From: Scylla paramamosain
Taxonomy: Eukaryota; Arthropoda; Malacostraca; Decapoda; Portunidae
NCBI RefSeq assembly: GCF_035594125.1
Contig: NC_087178.1
Coordinates: forward strand, 2,156,001 to 2,220,000
Direction: 5' to 3'
DNA length: 64,000 bases
This document shows, piece after piece, positions 36,399-50,368 of this stretch. Position numbers and translations under genes: made by a program. Each line of letters opens with the position of its first letter. Position 1 is the stretch's first letter. The notes under the pieces were generated by a model. That model made no database searches. It saw nothing but the letters and a program-made list of their open reading frames with translations, and had not been told where the DNA came from.

Positions 36399-36400
<2 letters not shown>
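35041..36400. other. Unique, A/T-rich then purine-rich sequence
   Basis: About 35860-36320 is A/G-rich with several A runs. No exon was recognised. Open frames on the minus strand there are Phe/Ser/Leu-rich composition artefacts. Confidence 0.5.

Positions 36401-36460
<60 letters not shown>
36401..36460. repeat. (CT)n microsatellite
   Basis: Pure 60-bp array. Confidence 0.97.
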
Positions 36461-36463
<3 letters not shown>

Positions 36464-36764
36464 CCTTGTGAGCTTTTTCAACATTACCAAAATTAGGCAA
36501 ACACAGTAGGCGCCTAACGACACCATTAACACTAAAACTATTTATTTCTCTCTTCCCAAACTGCGTCACATACCTGCATATTTTTGCCCCTTTTAGGCTT
36601 TCTTTAATTTTTCTCTCATTTATCCTCCTAATCGCCATATTCGTTTTTTCTAACGCGTCTGCTCCTCTTCCGCCTCCTCGTGTTATACATTTGCCCTGTG
36701 TAATCTTTCCCCCCTCCCCCCACTCAGGTGCCGGTGCTAGGAATGCTTGTGTTTATTCTGTCTT

Positions 36765-36768
<4 letters not shown>

Positions 36769-36838
<70 letters not shown>
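36769..36838. repeat. (GT)n microsatellite
   Basis: Pure array that starts in the string ACCTGTGTG. Confidence 0.97.
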
Positions 36839-36840
<2 letters not shown>

Positions 36841-36899
36841 CAGGAGGTAGGTTATACTAGCAAGGCTGGAGGTAGAAAGTGTTTGTGAAGGTGGTAAGG

Positions 36900-36968
<69 letters not shown>
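36900..36968. repeat. (TAG)n microsatellite
   Basis: About 23 pure triplets, 61 bp after a (GT)n array. Degenerate (GGT)n follows at 37063-37110. Confidence 0.97.
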
Positions 36969-37504
36969 CAAATAGGTAATGAAAAAATACAATATAAACA
37001 AAGAAAAAGACATCACACCAGACACGGAAGAAAGAATAAAAAAAAGGATTGGTGGTGGTAGCATTAGTGGTGGTGGTGGTGGTGGTGGTAGTAATGGTGG
37101 TGGTGGTAGTATTCAGTATTCGCTAGGTGGTGAAAAGTAGTAAGATGAGGGGGCGTGTTTCTTATGTGTTCGCTTTCACACGTGAGATGGCACCACCTAT
37201 CCTGCCCTCCTGCCCCCACCTGACCCCCTGACCCCCTGATCCATCTCGGCCTTACCAGCCCCGTAAGCCCCACGCTGCGGATCACCTTACCAACGTGTTA
37301 ACAAAGGGTGGAGGACTGACACTAAAAAAGAATCAAGCTTAGTGATGATGGTAGTAGTAGTAGTAGTAATAGTAGTAGTAAGAGGGGAAGGAAGAATAAA
37401 CGTACCAATATACATATAAATAGGAAACATTTGGAAAGTACCTACCAAACTATTGTACTACTAGAAGGACGAGGTAGAATGGAGGAGGAGGAGAAAGGGG
37501 GTAA

Positions 37505-37574
37505 GAGGAGGAGGAGGAGGAGGAGGAGGAGGAGGAGGAGGAGGAGGAGGAGGAGGAGGAGGAGGAGGAGGAGG
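37505..37574. repeat. (AGG)n microsatellite
   Basis: About 23 pure triplets between GGGGG-containing edges. Confidence 0.97.
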
Positions 37575-37727
37575 GGGGTAAGAGGAGGAGGAAAACAACG
37601 CAAGCTTTGTTGTCGTGGAAACACTTTGTTAACAATTTCAATTCACGAGCATCAGGAGCATTTCGTCACGTGCATGTCAATTATGAACCGTTACTGTGAA
37701 ACCTTTACAAAACTGGAGCATTACTTT

Positions 37728-37877
<150 letters not shown>

Positions 37878-37959
37878 AGACAGAAATACCTCGCCCAGAT
37901 CCATTAAGAAAGAGGGACTAACGCTGAGACACTAAAGGGGAAAAAGACATAGAAGGCAC

Positions 37960-37963
<4 letters not shown>

Positions 37964-38041
<78 letters not shown>
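37964..38041. repeat. (GA)n microsatellite
   Basis: Pure 78-bp array, 90 bp after the previous one. Confidence 0.98.
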
Positions 38042-38044
<3 letters not shown>

Positions 38045-38280
38045 AGAAGGTTCGGCCACACACTTCACAGGGCTCGCGAGGGTTAAGTGTTGCATGTTGA
38101 GGGCGCGTCACTCGCCTTATACTCGCCTATGCAAACTGGTGTGCCGCCTTGATTTGTTAGGTGAAGGCGAGGAGTGCTCAAGCTGAGAGGTCAACGAGGT
38201 CAGGGGTCAACAGTGGCTAGTGGCGGCAAGCAATAATAAAAAAAAAAACGTGTAAATGTTGAGCCGCAAAGATGAAGAGC

Positions 38281-38925
<645 letters not shown>

Positions 38926-38929
38926 ATTT

Positions 38930-39294
38930 ATTTGCCGTCTGTCTATTCATTTAGCCAGGCACACATCAATCTCCCCTGCCCAGCCACCCAGTCTGTCTAC
39001 CGCCTGCCTGGCCACCCGACCATCCTGCCGAGCAACCAAACGGGCAAGCAGAAAGCAAGACAGCTCGCCAAACAACCAGCTTGCCATCCTTCCAGCCAAA
39101 ACCCATGCCAGACAACCAGACAGGCAGACAAGGAAGACAATTAACCAACTAGGCAGCAACACAGAAAACCATCCATTTAGCCAGTAAGCTAACCGGCCAA
39201 AGAGTTACGCTAGAGAGAAAGATTCGACCAGCAAATCGACCAGCCAACTAGGTAGTTTTCCAGACAAAGCAATCCGCCTACCTATACAATTAGT

Positions 39295-39380
<86 letters not shown>

Positions 39381-39495
39381 ATCTCCTAGACCACCAGCCA
39401 GACAACAAACCAGCCAGTCATCCATCCAACCATCCAGCCAGCCAGCCATCCAGCCAGCCAACCATCCAGCCAGCCAACCAGCCATCCATCGTATC
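38930..39495. repeat. Degenerate CAGC/CAAC/CATC tetranucleotide minisatellite
   Basis: Words CCAGCCA, CAACCAGC, CATCCAGC and CCGAGCAACC recur over about 560 bp. The cleanest part (39402-39490) alternates CAGC, CATC and CAAC in 4-bp phase. A (GT)n array interrupts it at 39297-39378. Confidence 0.8.
39297..39378. repeat. (GT)n array inside the tetranucleotide minisatellite
   Basis: Pure 82-bp array. Confidence 0.97.
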
Positions 39496-39680
39496 TTTCA
39501 TCTCATCATCACTCTCCTCCTCGCAGCCAGGCCGTGTTCTTCAGCCAGGCCCGGGAACCTTCGCTATCAAGATAAACAACTCGAAGACCAAGTTTACCAC
39601 CAAAGTAAACAATATTGCTTGTGGCCCGGAAGAAAGAAGCGGCGGAGGCGGTGTTGAAGTGGTGGTGGTTTTGCCGGGAT

Positions 39681-39766
<86 letters not shown>
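39681..39766. repeat. (TG)n array ending in CGCGCG
   Basis: About 40 TG units, then CGCGCG. A (CA)n array of opposite sense follows 67 bp later. Confidence 0.97.
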
Positions 39767-39833
39767 CCTCTCAAAATAAATAAATGAATAAATAAATAAA
39801 TTTCCGCATTTTATCTTTATTGGCACTCCTAAA

Positions 39834-39893
<60 letters not shown>
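39834..39893. repeat. (CA)n microsatellite
   Basis: Pure 60-bp array, the reverse complement of the (TG)n at 39681. Confidence 0.97.
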
Positions 39894-39895
<2 letters not shown>

Positions 39896-40592
39896 GACCC
39901 TCCCATTTTCCCTTTCCTCACTCCTCCCACACATTTTCCTTCCCTCTACACTCGTGCTTATTCATTTTTTTCTTCACCCTTTAGTACACAAGATTCCCTT
40001 TTCCCCTCACCACACAATCGGTATTATTTCTTTCCGTCCCGTCCCCACAGCCTCTTTCCCACCATCGCTGCCCTTTCCATTCTTCCCCTCCCGTCGTCTC
40101 GTCTCCTCACCACAATGCTACCAAAGAGGAGAGTCCCTGCGCTTTCAAAACTACCTTGAACTTACAAAATTTTCGTTTAACATACGCACTTACGTAGCTC
40201 AGGCCTGGAGAGGGGTAGGCGAGGGAAGAGAGAGAATGAGGGGCAACGGAGGGAAGAAGGGAGGGAAATAGTGGGTGACTGGATGAGAGAGGGAAGCAAG
40301 GATAGAATAAGGGAGAGGGAATGAGAGGGTGAGGTGATAAGGGAAGAATGGAGGAAGGGAAAGAGAGGGTCTATGAGGTAGGGAATGGAGGGAAAGAGAG
40401 GTGTAAGGGGATGAGGCGAGGCAACAGGGAAAAGGTGTACCTGTAGGAAGAGGAGAGGTGCAGGTGAGATGAGAAATGGGCGTGTATGCGGGCGTGGAAA
40501 GCGAAAAACTTAAATTAGCTGAGACTTAGTGTAAAGAAAGACTCAAAGGGTGGAATTTTTCTTTTCTGCATCACCCTTACTACACCCCCCCA

Positions 40593-40594
<2 letters not shown>
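39894..40594. other. C/T-rich then G/A-rich sequence
   Basis: The bias switches near 40200 from pyrimidine-rich to degenerate GGGAGAGAATGAGAGGG-type purine sequence. No gene recognised. Confidence 0.5.

Positions 40595-40671
<77 letters not shown>
40595..40671. repeat. (CT)n microsatellite
   Basis: Pure array followed by CACCACCAACACCATCACCACC. Confidence 0.97.
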
Positions 40672-40675
<4 letters not shown>

Positions 40676-41052
40676 ACCACCAACACCATCACCACCACCA
40701 TACATACCACAAGCGACCACAAATTTCCCCTCTTCCCCTCTGAAACATTTCCTCCCCTACCCAATATAGCCCATTCCCCGTTCCTCCCCACTTTACCCCC
40801 CCTTGGCTTCTCTTCTTTCCGTCACCCCCGTCAACCACAAACGCTCGGATCAAGATGGAGGAGAAACAGACACGGAACTTGGAGCCAATCTGCGTTAAGT
40901 TTTAGACAAAGCTACATAGTTCTGTGGGCGCTTCGTCAGGCGGTGTCAGGAGGCGGCGGGAGAAGTGAGTGGCGCTATCTTCGGTGCTCTCCTGACACCC
41001 GCTAAAACCTCCTATTGCTTGGGTGTACTTGGATATGTGTGTTGGGGAGGGG

Positions 41053-41124
<72 letters not shown>
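41053..41124. repeat. (TAG)n microsatellite
   Basis: About 24 pure triplets. Confidence 0.97.
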
Positions 41125-41224
41125 AACTTACAAGAACAGGAAAATAAGAAAAAAAAAACCACAAGCAACAAGTAATGAACAAAAAACAGAATAATTAACG
41201 CCCTCCCACATCCCAGAAGCCGAT

Positions 41225-41325
<101 letters not shown>

Positions 41326-41526
41326 GGCGAGAGTGTAGGCGAAGGAATGGCTCGGTAAAAATTCTATACAACGCTATAACCTGTCCATGGCGTGACGCGG
41401 GCCAACACCTAACGCGAGGAACAGCGCGGGTTACGGGACAATATCATTAGCATTATCAGGAATTAGCGGAGCGAACGACCCACGCAAATCTCTGTCCTAA
41501 AAACGAAAAAAAAAAAAAAAAAACTG

Positions 41527-41529
<3 letters not shown>

Positions 41530-41591
<62 letters not shown>
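41530..41591. repeat. (GA)n microsatellite
   Basis: Pure 62-bp array. Confidence 0.98.
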
Positions 41592-41592
<1 letters not shown>

Positions 41593-41639
41593 TGTATTAG
41601 GTTTACCAAGTGAGATTACACTTCTACATCTGTAACCAC

Positions 41640-41686
41640 TGCCCCGCCCCACCATGCTATGCCCCGCCCCGCCCCGCCAAGCCCAG
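41640..41686. promoter_or_regulatory. GC-box cluster (Sp1/KLF-like)
   Basis: CCCCGCCCC occurs at 41642-41650 and 41662-41670, with overlapping CCGCCCCGCC to 41678. The sequence around it is AT-rich, so the cluster is local. Function unknown. Confidence 0.3.
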
Positions 41687-41689
41687 AGT

Positions 41690-42579
41690 TTATCATAATT
41701 AATAAGTATTGGCTAATTAATTAAATCGAAATTGTTTGTGGAGTGGAGGGACGCAACCCACCACCAGTACCATTACGTGTGTTAAATAAATTTCCCCCGA
41801 CCAGGAGGAGGAGGAGGAGGAGGAGAAGGGATGGGGGATGGGAATGGGAGGGAGGAAGAGAAATGGGAGGAGGGTTATAAGGAAAGAAGGAAAAAAAAAA
41901 CGGTGGAATATAATAAAAAGTAAGAAGAGGAGGAACTCGTTTTAGCATAACCCGGATTTATGGTCAGGTTATAACACAGCCTCAATATTTCCAAAGTGGT
42001 TAAATACAGTCTTTTTTGGGCAGCATGACACTCCCCTTCCTCTCACTCTCCCTCTCCCTCCCCCTTCCTCTCACTCCCTCCTCCATTTGACCCTCACCCC
42101 TAACCTTCTCATCTCCCTCCTTCCCCCTCCCTCTTCCCTGCTCCGCCAGGTGATGAGAGGGAGGGTAATGAGGCAGGTGAGGGAGAGTGAGGGAGGGGTG
42201 GGGCAGGACACACACCTCCCCACCTCCCTCACCACCTCCAGTCCTCCTAAAGACGAATGAGTTTCGGGTTTTCATTTTCTTTTTGTGTGAAAATGACGCC
42301 CACTACCAAGAGTTTTCCTGTTTCCGGTTTCCTTAACAATCTACTCTTTCCTTATTTTTTCCGTCCTATTTTTCCCCGTGCTGTCTGTAAGGACTGTGTT
42401 TTCATTCTTATATTATATTCCAATTTTATAAACTTCCATGCATTTTTCCCCTTTTCATTATGATAATGAGCGAGGCCTTATTAAATATTTCTGCGTTTAG
42501 TATCATCCGCAAATATTATTTTTTCTAAACTAATAACCTGAATTACATGCACCCGAGCACGCACACACGCACGCGCACG

Positions 42580-42580
<1 letters not shown>
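41690..42580. other. Unique sequence with two biased patches
   Basis: A purine-rich patch at 41800-41935 and a C/T-rich patch at 42030-42140. No recognised exon. Confidence 0.5.

Positions 42581-42633
<53 letters not shown>
42581..42633. repeat. (AC)n microsatellite
   Basis: Pure array with a GCACGC-containing lead-in. Confidence 0.97.
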
Positions 42634-42634
<1 letters not shown>

Positions 42635-42723
42635 CACATAATACGTTCACAGGGACGAGGCCTGGCATGGGAATGTATATGAATATTTTTTTTTAATTAA
42701 TCGATTAGTAATTACGAAAATTT

Positions 42724-42727
<4 letters not shown>

Positions 42728-42770
<43 letters not shown>
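42728..42770. repeat. (AC)n microsatellite
   Basis: Pure 43-bp array. Confidence 0.97.
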
Positions 42771-42771
<1 letters not shown>

Positions 42772-42880
42772 TTGCATCATATGTATACAGGTAAATGTGC
42801 TTTTCTCACCAAACGTGTGTTTTAACAAGCTGTGACGTTAATGTTTTCACTGAAGAGATTAATCATACATGTTACAAAAT

Positions 42881-43067
<187 letters not shown>

Positions 43068-43194
43068 ATATACCTGTGTCACCTGTTGAAAGCGTGCGGG
43101 TGATTTGCTCAATAAACCATGACGTCTCACATTTTCCTGTTTACAAAGAGTTGATCAACCCGTGTGAAAAAGACAGGGGAGGAGGAAAAAGAAA

Positions 43195-43266
43195 GGAGGA
43201 GGAGGAGGAGGAGGAGGAGGAGGAGGAGGAGGAGGAGGAGGAGGAGGAGGAGGAGGAGGAGGAGGA
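43195..43266. repeat. (AGG)n microsatellite
   Basis: About 24 pure triplets, 130 bp after the long (GA)n array. Confidence 0.97.
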
Positions 43267-43974
43267 TGCTCGTTACTAAAGAGTCGTTGAGTTTCCTGAT
43301 AAATTTGATAGCCAGTTACGTGCACACTTAATGGACGCCTCAGGACGAGAAACGTGACAGAGCAACAGACGCAGACACACACACACGAGACGCGGCCTTT
43401 AGTCAAGCCGACACCAGCGCACATAAAAATACAATATATAATCACAACCTCCACGTGCAAGTACAGGAAGGAAAGGACAGAGGAATAAAGTAAAACTCGT
43501 GGTACCATCTGCACCCAACGCGGCATGTGAGGCGAGAGACAAAACAAGAGGAAAAACACGAACCGGAGCCAAGACGCGGAAAACGTGAACCCTGCAAACT
43601 CCACGTGAAAATTTCTTTAGTCTTGCCTTCTCCCGGATCACCCAAAGAGCGCCTCCCCCGTCGACCCCGCCAGCGCCTCCCTCGGTCTCTCCACTCCCCG
43701 CCTCCCCCCGCTACGCCTCAAGCTGCCTATCGGGAGGACATCTTGGGGCCGGCAAGACAAGGCCCCTCAGTGCGCCCCGACGTGAAGGAAAGGGTAAAAG
43801 GGAGGCCGACACACAGCGTTCACTCCCTTTGATGGTGAACGCCGATACCACTATTTTAGCGACGCGGTGTGGGCGACGTGGTCCGCTGGGGTCTATTAAG
43901 TAATCGTATTATAAGAACGCTGTCATATGAGCTACATAAAGATGATTAAGCCATTTTTACACGGTCACATAAGA

Positions 43975-43975
<1 letters not shown>
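43267..43975. other. CpG-richer unique sequence
   Basis: 43620-43900 is GC-rich. An open frame at 43527-43832 (plus) is Arg/Pro-rich with no recognised domain. Confidence 0.45.

Positions 43976-44041
<66 letters not shown>
43976..44041. repeat. (AAT)n microsatellite
   Basis: About 22 pure triplets. Confidence 0.97.
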
Positions 44042-44043
<2 letters not shown>

Positions 44044-46624
44044 CTAAGCCTGCTTATGAAATGGCACGAGTTCAAGAGGCCAGAAGACCCGCCTCTTGAA
44101 AGGAGGAAAGAAGAAAACAAAAATGGTTTTACGTATAAGCCGAGATTACACAATTTTATGGAAGCCTGCAACCAGATTACCGTGCGGTCGACCCATACGT
44201 CTTCCCGTGGCCTCGCCGGCGGTCGAGAAAATGTCCTTGTGAAGTCAGAACCAAAGACGACGCTTATCACGCTCCCAGACGTCCCCATGCCGTGATGCGC
44301 CGCGACGCCTTGACCTTCCGCTGCTAATTCCAAGGAAGCGATCACAGTGACGGGGATTGCACTCCGTGGAGGTAAACACCGCGGCAAGAGCACCTGGCGC
44401 GGCGCCCACACCTCTATGAAAAACTGATAAAATCGTCTAATTAGTGCACACAGCTCAAGCCCCTGTCAGACCCTGCCGCCGCTCAGATGAAGGATCGACG
44501 CCCCGCTCTCAGCACCTGCTTCTGTACATTGCCTGGAGTTCACCTCGAACAAAACTCCATCCTTGGAGTGGTGCTTGAAGGTACACAAGGCGCAATGGTA
44601 CACTGAAGCGCGAGGAGGTGCAGTACACAGTGCACCACAAAACAAACTGACGGAACCAGGAGAATGAACAGGAAAAGGCACTACAGAACGGTACGTTGCG
44701 CTTCACATCGGTGTGGTTCACTGTAAAAGGAAACGGTACGCAATAAAGCAGTGTGCGACAGGGAAATACTGGCAGGGTACATACGACGTCAAGGCACGGA
44801 GCAGGTGTTCAGGAGGCACGGTGCATGGCAGGTACGTGTGCGGCGAGGGAGCAGCATGAAAGGGTTACCCAATACGGAGAATCAGTCGACAAACCGTTTT
44901 TTTTTTGTTTTTGTTACAATTGACTATTTGTTGCTTCGGCGTTTGCTGTCTATCTGCGGCGTCGTGTCGCCTTTAACTCGCTGGACAACCGATACGACAA
45001 AAAGAGTAGATGAAAAAAATACACAAAATAAATGTAAAAATAAAATAAAAGCTGAATTGATAGTCGCGTACGTTCGGTAAGACTAAAGTGATATACAGAT
45101 TCTCTACTGGTGTTTCAGAATCATACATAATGCACATACAAACAAAAAAATATATATGTACATCTTTCACTTCCCAATCACGTCATATATTTGTGGCATT
45201 TCAAGTCTTCATAACTTGACTTTAAGTGAAGATTCTGCCTTTTTTAATATAGATTAGCGTACAAACGATTACTGATAGTGAAGGAGCCTTGTCGCCACTC
45301 AATACACCAGCTGGATATGCTCCGTCACACAAATGCTCTTACGCTGTAAATTATGCGCTGTTTGATTCTCTTTACACCCTGAATGAAGCCAAGAGTGAGT
45401 GAGCTGCGTCCCCAAGTATTAGCGCTTTCATGCCACATCGATTTCATTATTCTCTAGACGTCATTAGAAAATTTTATCGACTACCGGATGATGCTCTTCG
45501 TTATCAAGGATTTATGAATCAAGTCACTCATTTAACACGATTTTATCCTATTTGCTGTAACATGACTAACTAAAAGGTGATGTAATGAGGTCTGGAGGCT
45601 GTGCGTGGAAGTGAATGGGTTCGGAGCGCTGTTAACCATTTCACAGCGCTAAGCAACAATTCACAGCAGCAAGAATATGTATGAAATCTTTATAACAACC
45701 TACGAAAAAGGAGGTGAAAAGAACAGATTTTGCAATTTCTAGTGCGCATAATGTTTGTAGGTGTAGAACAAGAACAAACGACTTAGTACTTAGTGAATGA
45801 AGAAAAATGTGCCAAATAGAAGGGAAAGGGTTAAAAGGCATTTTCAGCGCCACTACACCATTAACAAAGGCAATCTTCCCAGCATCTCACCTACCAGCAT
45901 CTCACCTCCCCGTCTTCCTCATGTAACTTCCAGGTCTGAAAACTTGAGGAAGAATAAAGAGGATGTATTTTCTCTCCTTCTCTCACCTCTACATCCTCTC
46001 CCTCCTCCAGCGACTCCAGGCTTCTAAAGGGACGAGGAGTGCTCACTTTTCTGCTTTTTACGCTCATCTTCCTCCCAGTGGCGGGTCTCCTCGCCTCTGC
46101 TGGGCCTCACACGCCTAAGCACTTCTCACTGCACGGGAGATGATGACTTTATTTAACTTTTTCCCTCCAGTGTTCTCAGCCGCAGCGCCTCTTTGCACCA
46201 TGACATCCAAACCTAAACGCTTCTCAAAGAGGCGGTGCGACCCACTTTCGTTTTTATATTTTTCTATCCTGTTCGATCCGTCTGTTCACGAGCACAACAG
46301 ACCAAAACAGCTCGGTATATACGTGCGGCGAGGTACTTTATCTCCGACGAGTATAAAGGCGAAAACAGCCTCGCAGCCCCAGCCGTGTGTCTCCCTCGAA
46401 TTACGGCTAAAAACAACGCCATGAGCGGACCCACGGGCGCCCAGACCCACGCCGCCGATGCCTCACGAAAAACAACCGTGGCAGAATAAAAAAAAAAAAA
46501 AAAAATAAGGAAGTGGAAAGAAAGAGATGGAAAGGGACAATGCGAAAATGAATTGCACTGAATACTGCAACACAAACAAAAAAACAAGCACAAAAAAGAA
46601 AGACGAATGCACTTTTAAAGCATC
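44042..46624. other. Longest largely array-free stretch
   Basis: About 2.6 kb of mixed composition without long microsatellites. I checked the open frames on both strands (for example 44042-44295 plus, 44466-44681 minus, 46235-46489 plus) and recognise no domain or convincing exon. Confidence 0.5.

Positions 46625-46671
<47 letters not shown>
46625..46671. repeat. (CAA)n microsatellite
   Basis: About 15 triplets, followed by (CAC)n at 46681-46699 and (CAA)n at 46710-46720. Confidence 0.96.
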
Positions 46672-46672
<1 letters not shown>

Positions 46673-46718
46673 TCAAGCATACCACCACCACCACCACCAT
46701 CATTTCAAAACAACAACA

Positions 46719-46904
<186 letters not shown>

Positions 46905-47138
46905 TTCTCACAACCCTCACCCCTCCTCTCCGGCCAGTGCCCTGCAGCTGGCGTGCTAGGGCGGCGGTGGCTTCGATGGTGGCGACGCAAAAGTAGGAGA
47001 AACTTACAGAAGAAAACAATAAACTTATTTTCGTGCTTATCAATTATTCTCATGGCGCCCATCTTCCGTTTTCTTTCTTGTCATTGTTTCTGAATGTAAG
47101 CTCCACTTCCCGAGAAAACGCTAAAAATTCCTGACTGA

Positions 47139-47203
47139 GGAAGGAAGGAAGGAAGGAAGGAAGGAAGGAAGGAAGGAGGGAAGGAAGGAAGGAGGGAAGG
47201 AAA
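47139..47203. repeat. (GGAA)n microsatellite
   Basis: About 16 tetranucleotide units, two of them GGAGGGAA. GGAA repeats are ETS-factor binding cores. Confidence 0.96.
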
Positions 47204-47274
47204 GGCAGAAGAAAAGAAAGGATAAAATACATGCATGAAGATTAGATTTCGGGATTATATTGTCTTAGTAATGT

Positions 47275-47420
47275 TTCCACGTCGTTCGCCTTCAGGAGAC
47301 TTGGCTACCTGCGAGGCGGTGGGCTGCTCCTGCCGCCGCCACGCGCGTCACGGTTATTATTGTAACGCGGCCGCCGTATATTTAACTCCGGGATATGTGG
47401 CGGCTGTCAACTTTTCGTGT
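47275..47420. other. Short CpG-rich patch
   Basis: Contains GCCGCCGCCACGCGCGTCACGG and GCGGCCGCC. The islet-like composition is isolated between repeats, and no exon was recognised. Confidence 0.35.
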
Positions 47421-47469
47421 TGTTTCTGTTTGTTGGCTGATAGTTGTTGATAATTCCAAGACTGATAAC

Positions 47470-47494
47470 CACACACACACACACACACCTACCT

Positions 47495-47537
<43 letters not shown>
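47470..47537. repeat. Interrupted (AC)n microsatellite
   Basis: Two AC arrays separated by CTACCTACCCACCC. Confidence 0.95.
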
Positions 47538-47538
<1 letters not shown>

Positions 47539-47759
47539 CCTACAGCCCACGTCAATCATGTACACGGGCCGCTCTCAGTATCGCCGCCAGCTACACTCCA
47601 TCTCTGTGTGGTCGGCGCACAACACGCTGCCTGAATAAAAGGGAGAATATAAAAGTACTACCTCGCACGGCAGAGAGTAACTGATGCAAGCCGCCCCGAA
47701 GGGAGACGCGGCCGCCGCCACACTGGCCACCGCCACACGCCCGCCACACTGCTGCAGGA

Positions 47760-48145
47760 ACGCTGGAACATGCACGAACACCACATCATCACCATACTAC
47801 TACCACACTACCACATCGCAACATCACATAATTACAGCCTTCATGCCACTCCATGTTAGAACGTCACTCATCCACGCACCACCACACCACTACCACGCCG
47901 CCGCGCACACAAGGAACCCCTCTGCCACAACGTTCATCATCGCGGCGCCCACACCATACCACCATCCCAACAACCATCACTGTCACTCCTCCCATAGCTC
48001 ACAAAATTTCACAGCACCCGCCATAACTTTAAAAAAAAAAATGTAGCGTCCTTTTTCAATACACCACCACCACCACCACCACCACCACTACCAGGACAGC
48101 ACGGGCGCCACACGAAGCATGGCAGGCAACACCAAAACAACGACT
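47760..48145. repeat. Degenerate CAC/CATC/CTAC-rich block
   Basis: Recurring CACCAC, CACTACC and CATCAC words, nearly G-free on the plus strand. Same class as 31690-32290 and 55771-56180. Confidence 0.75.
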
Positions 48146-48654
48146 CCACCATCACCACTACCACCACGGGGCGATGCAGTGAGTGGAGGGAGATGGAGAG
48201 GGAGGGGGAGGGAGGAGGGGAGAGGGGAAGTGAGGGAAGGTGAGAGAGGGGAAGGAATCTCGTACAGGCGGCCACAACAACACTATTTTGCCTCACTCAC
48301 TGCTGCCAGACATACACCACCTACATCACGGTTCTTACACCACCACCACTACCACCACCACCACCGGAAATATGGCGAACACGGCCGCTACCAACACCAA
48401 CACCACCAACATCGTGCTTTCCCCCCTCTCCTCCTCCTCCTCCTCCTCCTCCTCTTATCTTCCCTTTCGTCAGACACGGTAAACAAATTCGGTATCTTTC
48501 CACCGGCGACAAATGAGGAGCAAATGGCAGGGGGAAGAGAAAGGCACTCTGTGGGGAGGTGGGGAGAAGGGCGAGGAGGCAGATGCAGGAGGGTAAGGGT
48601 GAGAGGGAGGGAAGGGATGGATGGGAAGCAGGAGCGAGATTAAAAGGACAGTAG

Positions 48655-48659
<5 letters not shown>

Positions 48660-48740
<81 letters not shown>
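48660..48740. repeat. (GA)n microsatellite
   Basis: Pure 81-bp array inside about 900 bp of purine-rich degenerate sequence (48180-49150). Confidence 0.98.
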
Positions 48741-48743
<3 letters not shown>

Positions 48744-49544
48744 TCCGTCAAGAAGCAGGATAAGAAATCAAGTGAAAGCGAGGAGGGCGGGAGGTGAAGT
48801 AAGGGCGATAATGATGCGAGGTAATGCAAGGGAGGATGAGCGAAGGGGAGTGGCGGGCAGGAGTGACAGTCGGTGATAAGGGGAAGAGTCAAGGTGAGGG
48901 GAAATCAAGGGGAAGGAAAACAATCAGGGGCGGGAGCGTGTAGGGGTAAAGTCAAGCAGGGAGGGAGAAATGGAGTGTGAACAGTGCATCAGGCGGAGGT
49001 GTGAGTCAGGAGTGAGAGGGAAGGAAGGAAGGAACCGCGTCTCAAACTCATTAAAACCAACTCGCCAGCGAAATGAGTGTGATGGAGGGAGAACAAATCA
49101 TCATCGGAGAACAAAGAGAGAAACAGTGAGAATGCGAGAGACAGAGATATAAAGAGGAGCGAGAGAAAGGGGTGCGGAGTGAATTAAAGTCAGATTTAAA
49201 AGAATGACCACACTCACTCTTCCCTCGTTTAGATAACTTCCGTGTAAATAATCCGGATGCTGGTGTGCTGAACCGGGAGATAAAGGCGAGGAGAGGAACG
49301 CATACACACTAACTACCAATACAGTACGTTATTAAATGTGCACCATTATCATACATAAGCGAGAGATCACGTCCTCCGCCAAGATAAAAGATAAAAGCAT
49401 ATTTTTTCATATAACTAGAAAAAAAAATAAAAAAATAAACAAGTAAAAGAATGTGGATCCCAATACACAGAACGAAGATCAAACTCGCTTCAACTGCATT
49501 TCAACTCTATGTTTTCGTCTCTTCCCGGAAATATTCGTACACCC

Positions 49545-49546
<2 letters not shown>
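48741..49546. other. Purine-rich then mixed sequence
   Basis: GGGAAGG, GTGAGAGG and GAGCGAG words to about 49160, then unique AT-richer sequence. No exon recognised. Confidence 0.5.

Positions 49547-49591
<45 letters not shown>
49547..49591. repeat. (AC)n microsatellite
   Basis: Pure 45-bp array. Confidence 0.97.
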
Positions 49592-49593
<2 letters not shown>

Positions 49594-49659
49594 AGCGAGC
49601 AAGAAACAATTTGGTAATATACAAGTTAAATTATACATAAGACAGAAATGATTGTTGTT

Positions 49660-50060
49660 GGGGAAACATGAAAGACGAGAGACAGGGAAGCAGAAGGTAT
49701 TGAGGAGGCGGGAGGAAGGGAGAAGAAAACAGGACGGAGGGAAGGAAACACGGGGAGAGAGGGGGTGAAGGGGAGAGAGAGAGAGAGAAGACATTTACAG
49801 GAGGGACGGAGGGAGAGAAGAAAACACCAGAGCGAGGAAAAAGAGGACAGGGAGGGATGGAGATGACACAAGGAGAAAGAAAGAGAAGGAAGGAGGGATG
49901 AAGGGGAGAAAACATAGATGGGAGGAAATAGAGAAGAAACTGGAGGAGGGAAAGATGAGGAAGGAGAAATGGGGGAAACACTGAAGAAGGAAGAAGATGA
50001 GGAGAAGGGAGGAGAGGAGCTACATATAAGAGGAGAGCGTGAGAGATGGAGGGGAGAAAA
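49660..50060. repeat. Degenerate purine tract
   Basis: About 400 bp of GGAGGGA, GAGAGAAG and GAAAACA words with few pyrimidines. Confidence 0.7.
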
Positions 50061-50271
50061 CAAATTGGCAGAGTTACTCATATGTTGTGTGGCCTTACTG
50101 TGACTTATTTACTCCTGCTATCCGTCCATCAGTCTGACACTCAGCGGCTGTATTGGTGGCGCCGCTGATAGATTTATATAGCATGCTGGCCTCCCTGTCT
50201 GTCTGTCTATCTGTCTCTATCTGTGTGTCAGCTTTTCGCTATATTGTACAGCTTCTTTCCTTGTGTGTATG

Positions 50272-50275
<4 letters not shown>

Positions 50276-50366
<91 letters not shown>
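50276..50366. repeat. (GA)n microsatellite
   Basis: Pure array to 50360, then AAGAGA. Confidence 0.97.
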
Positions 50367-50368
<2 letters not shown>

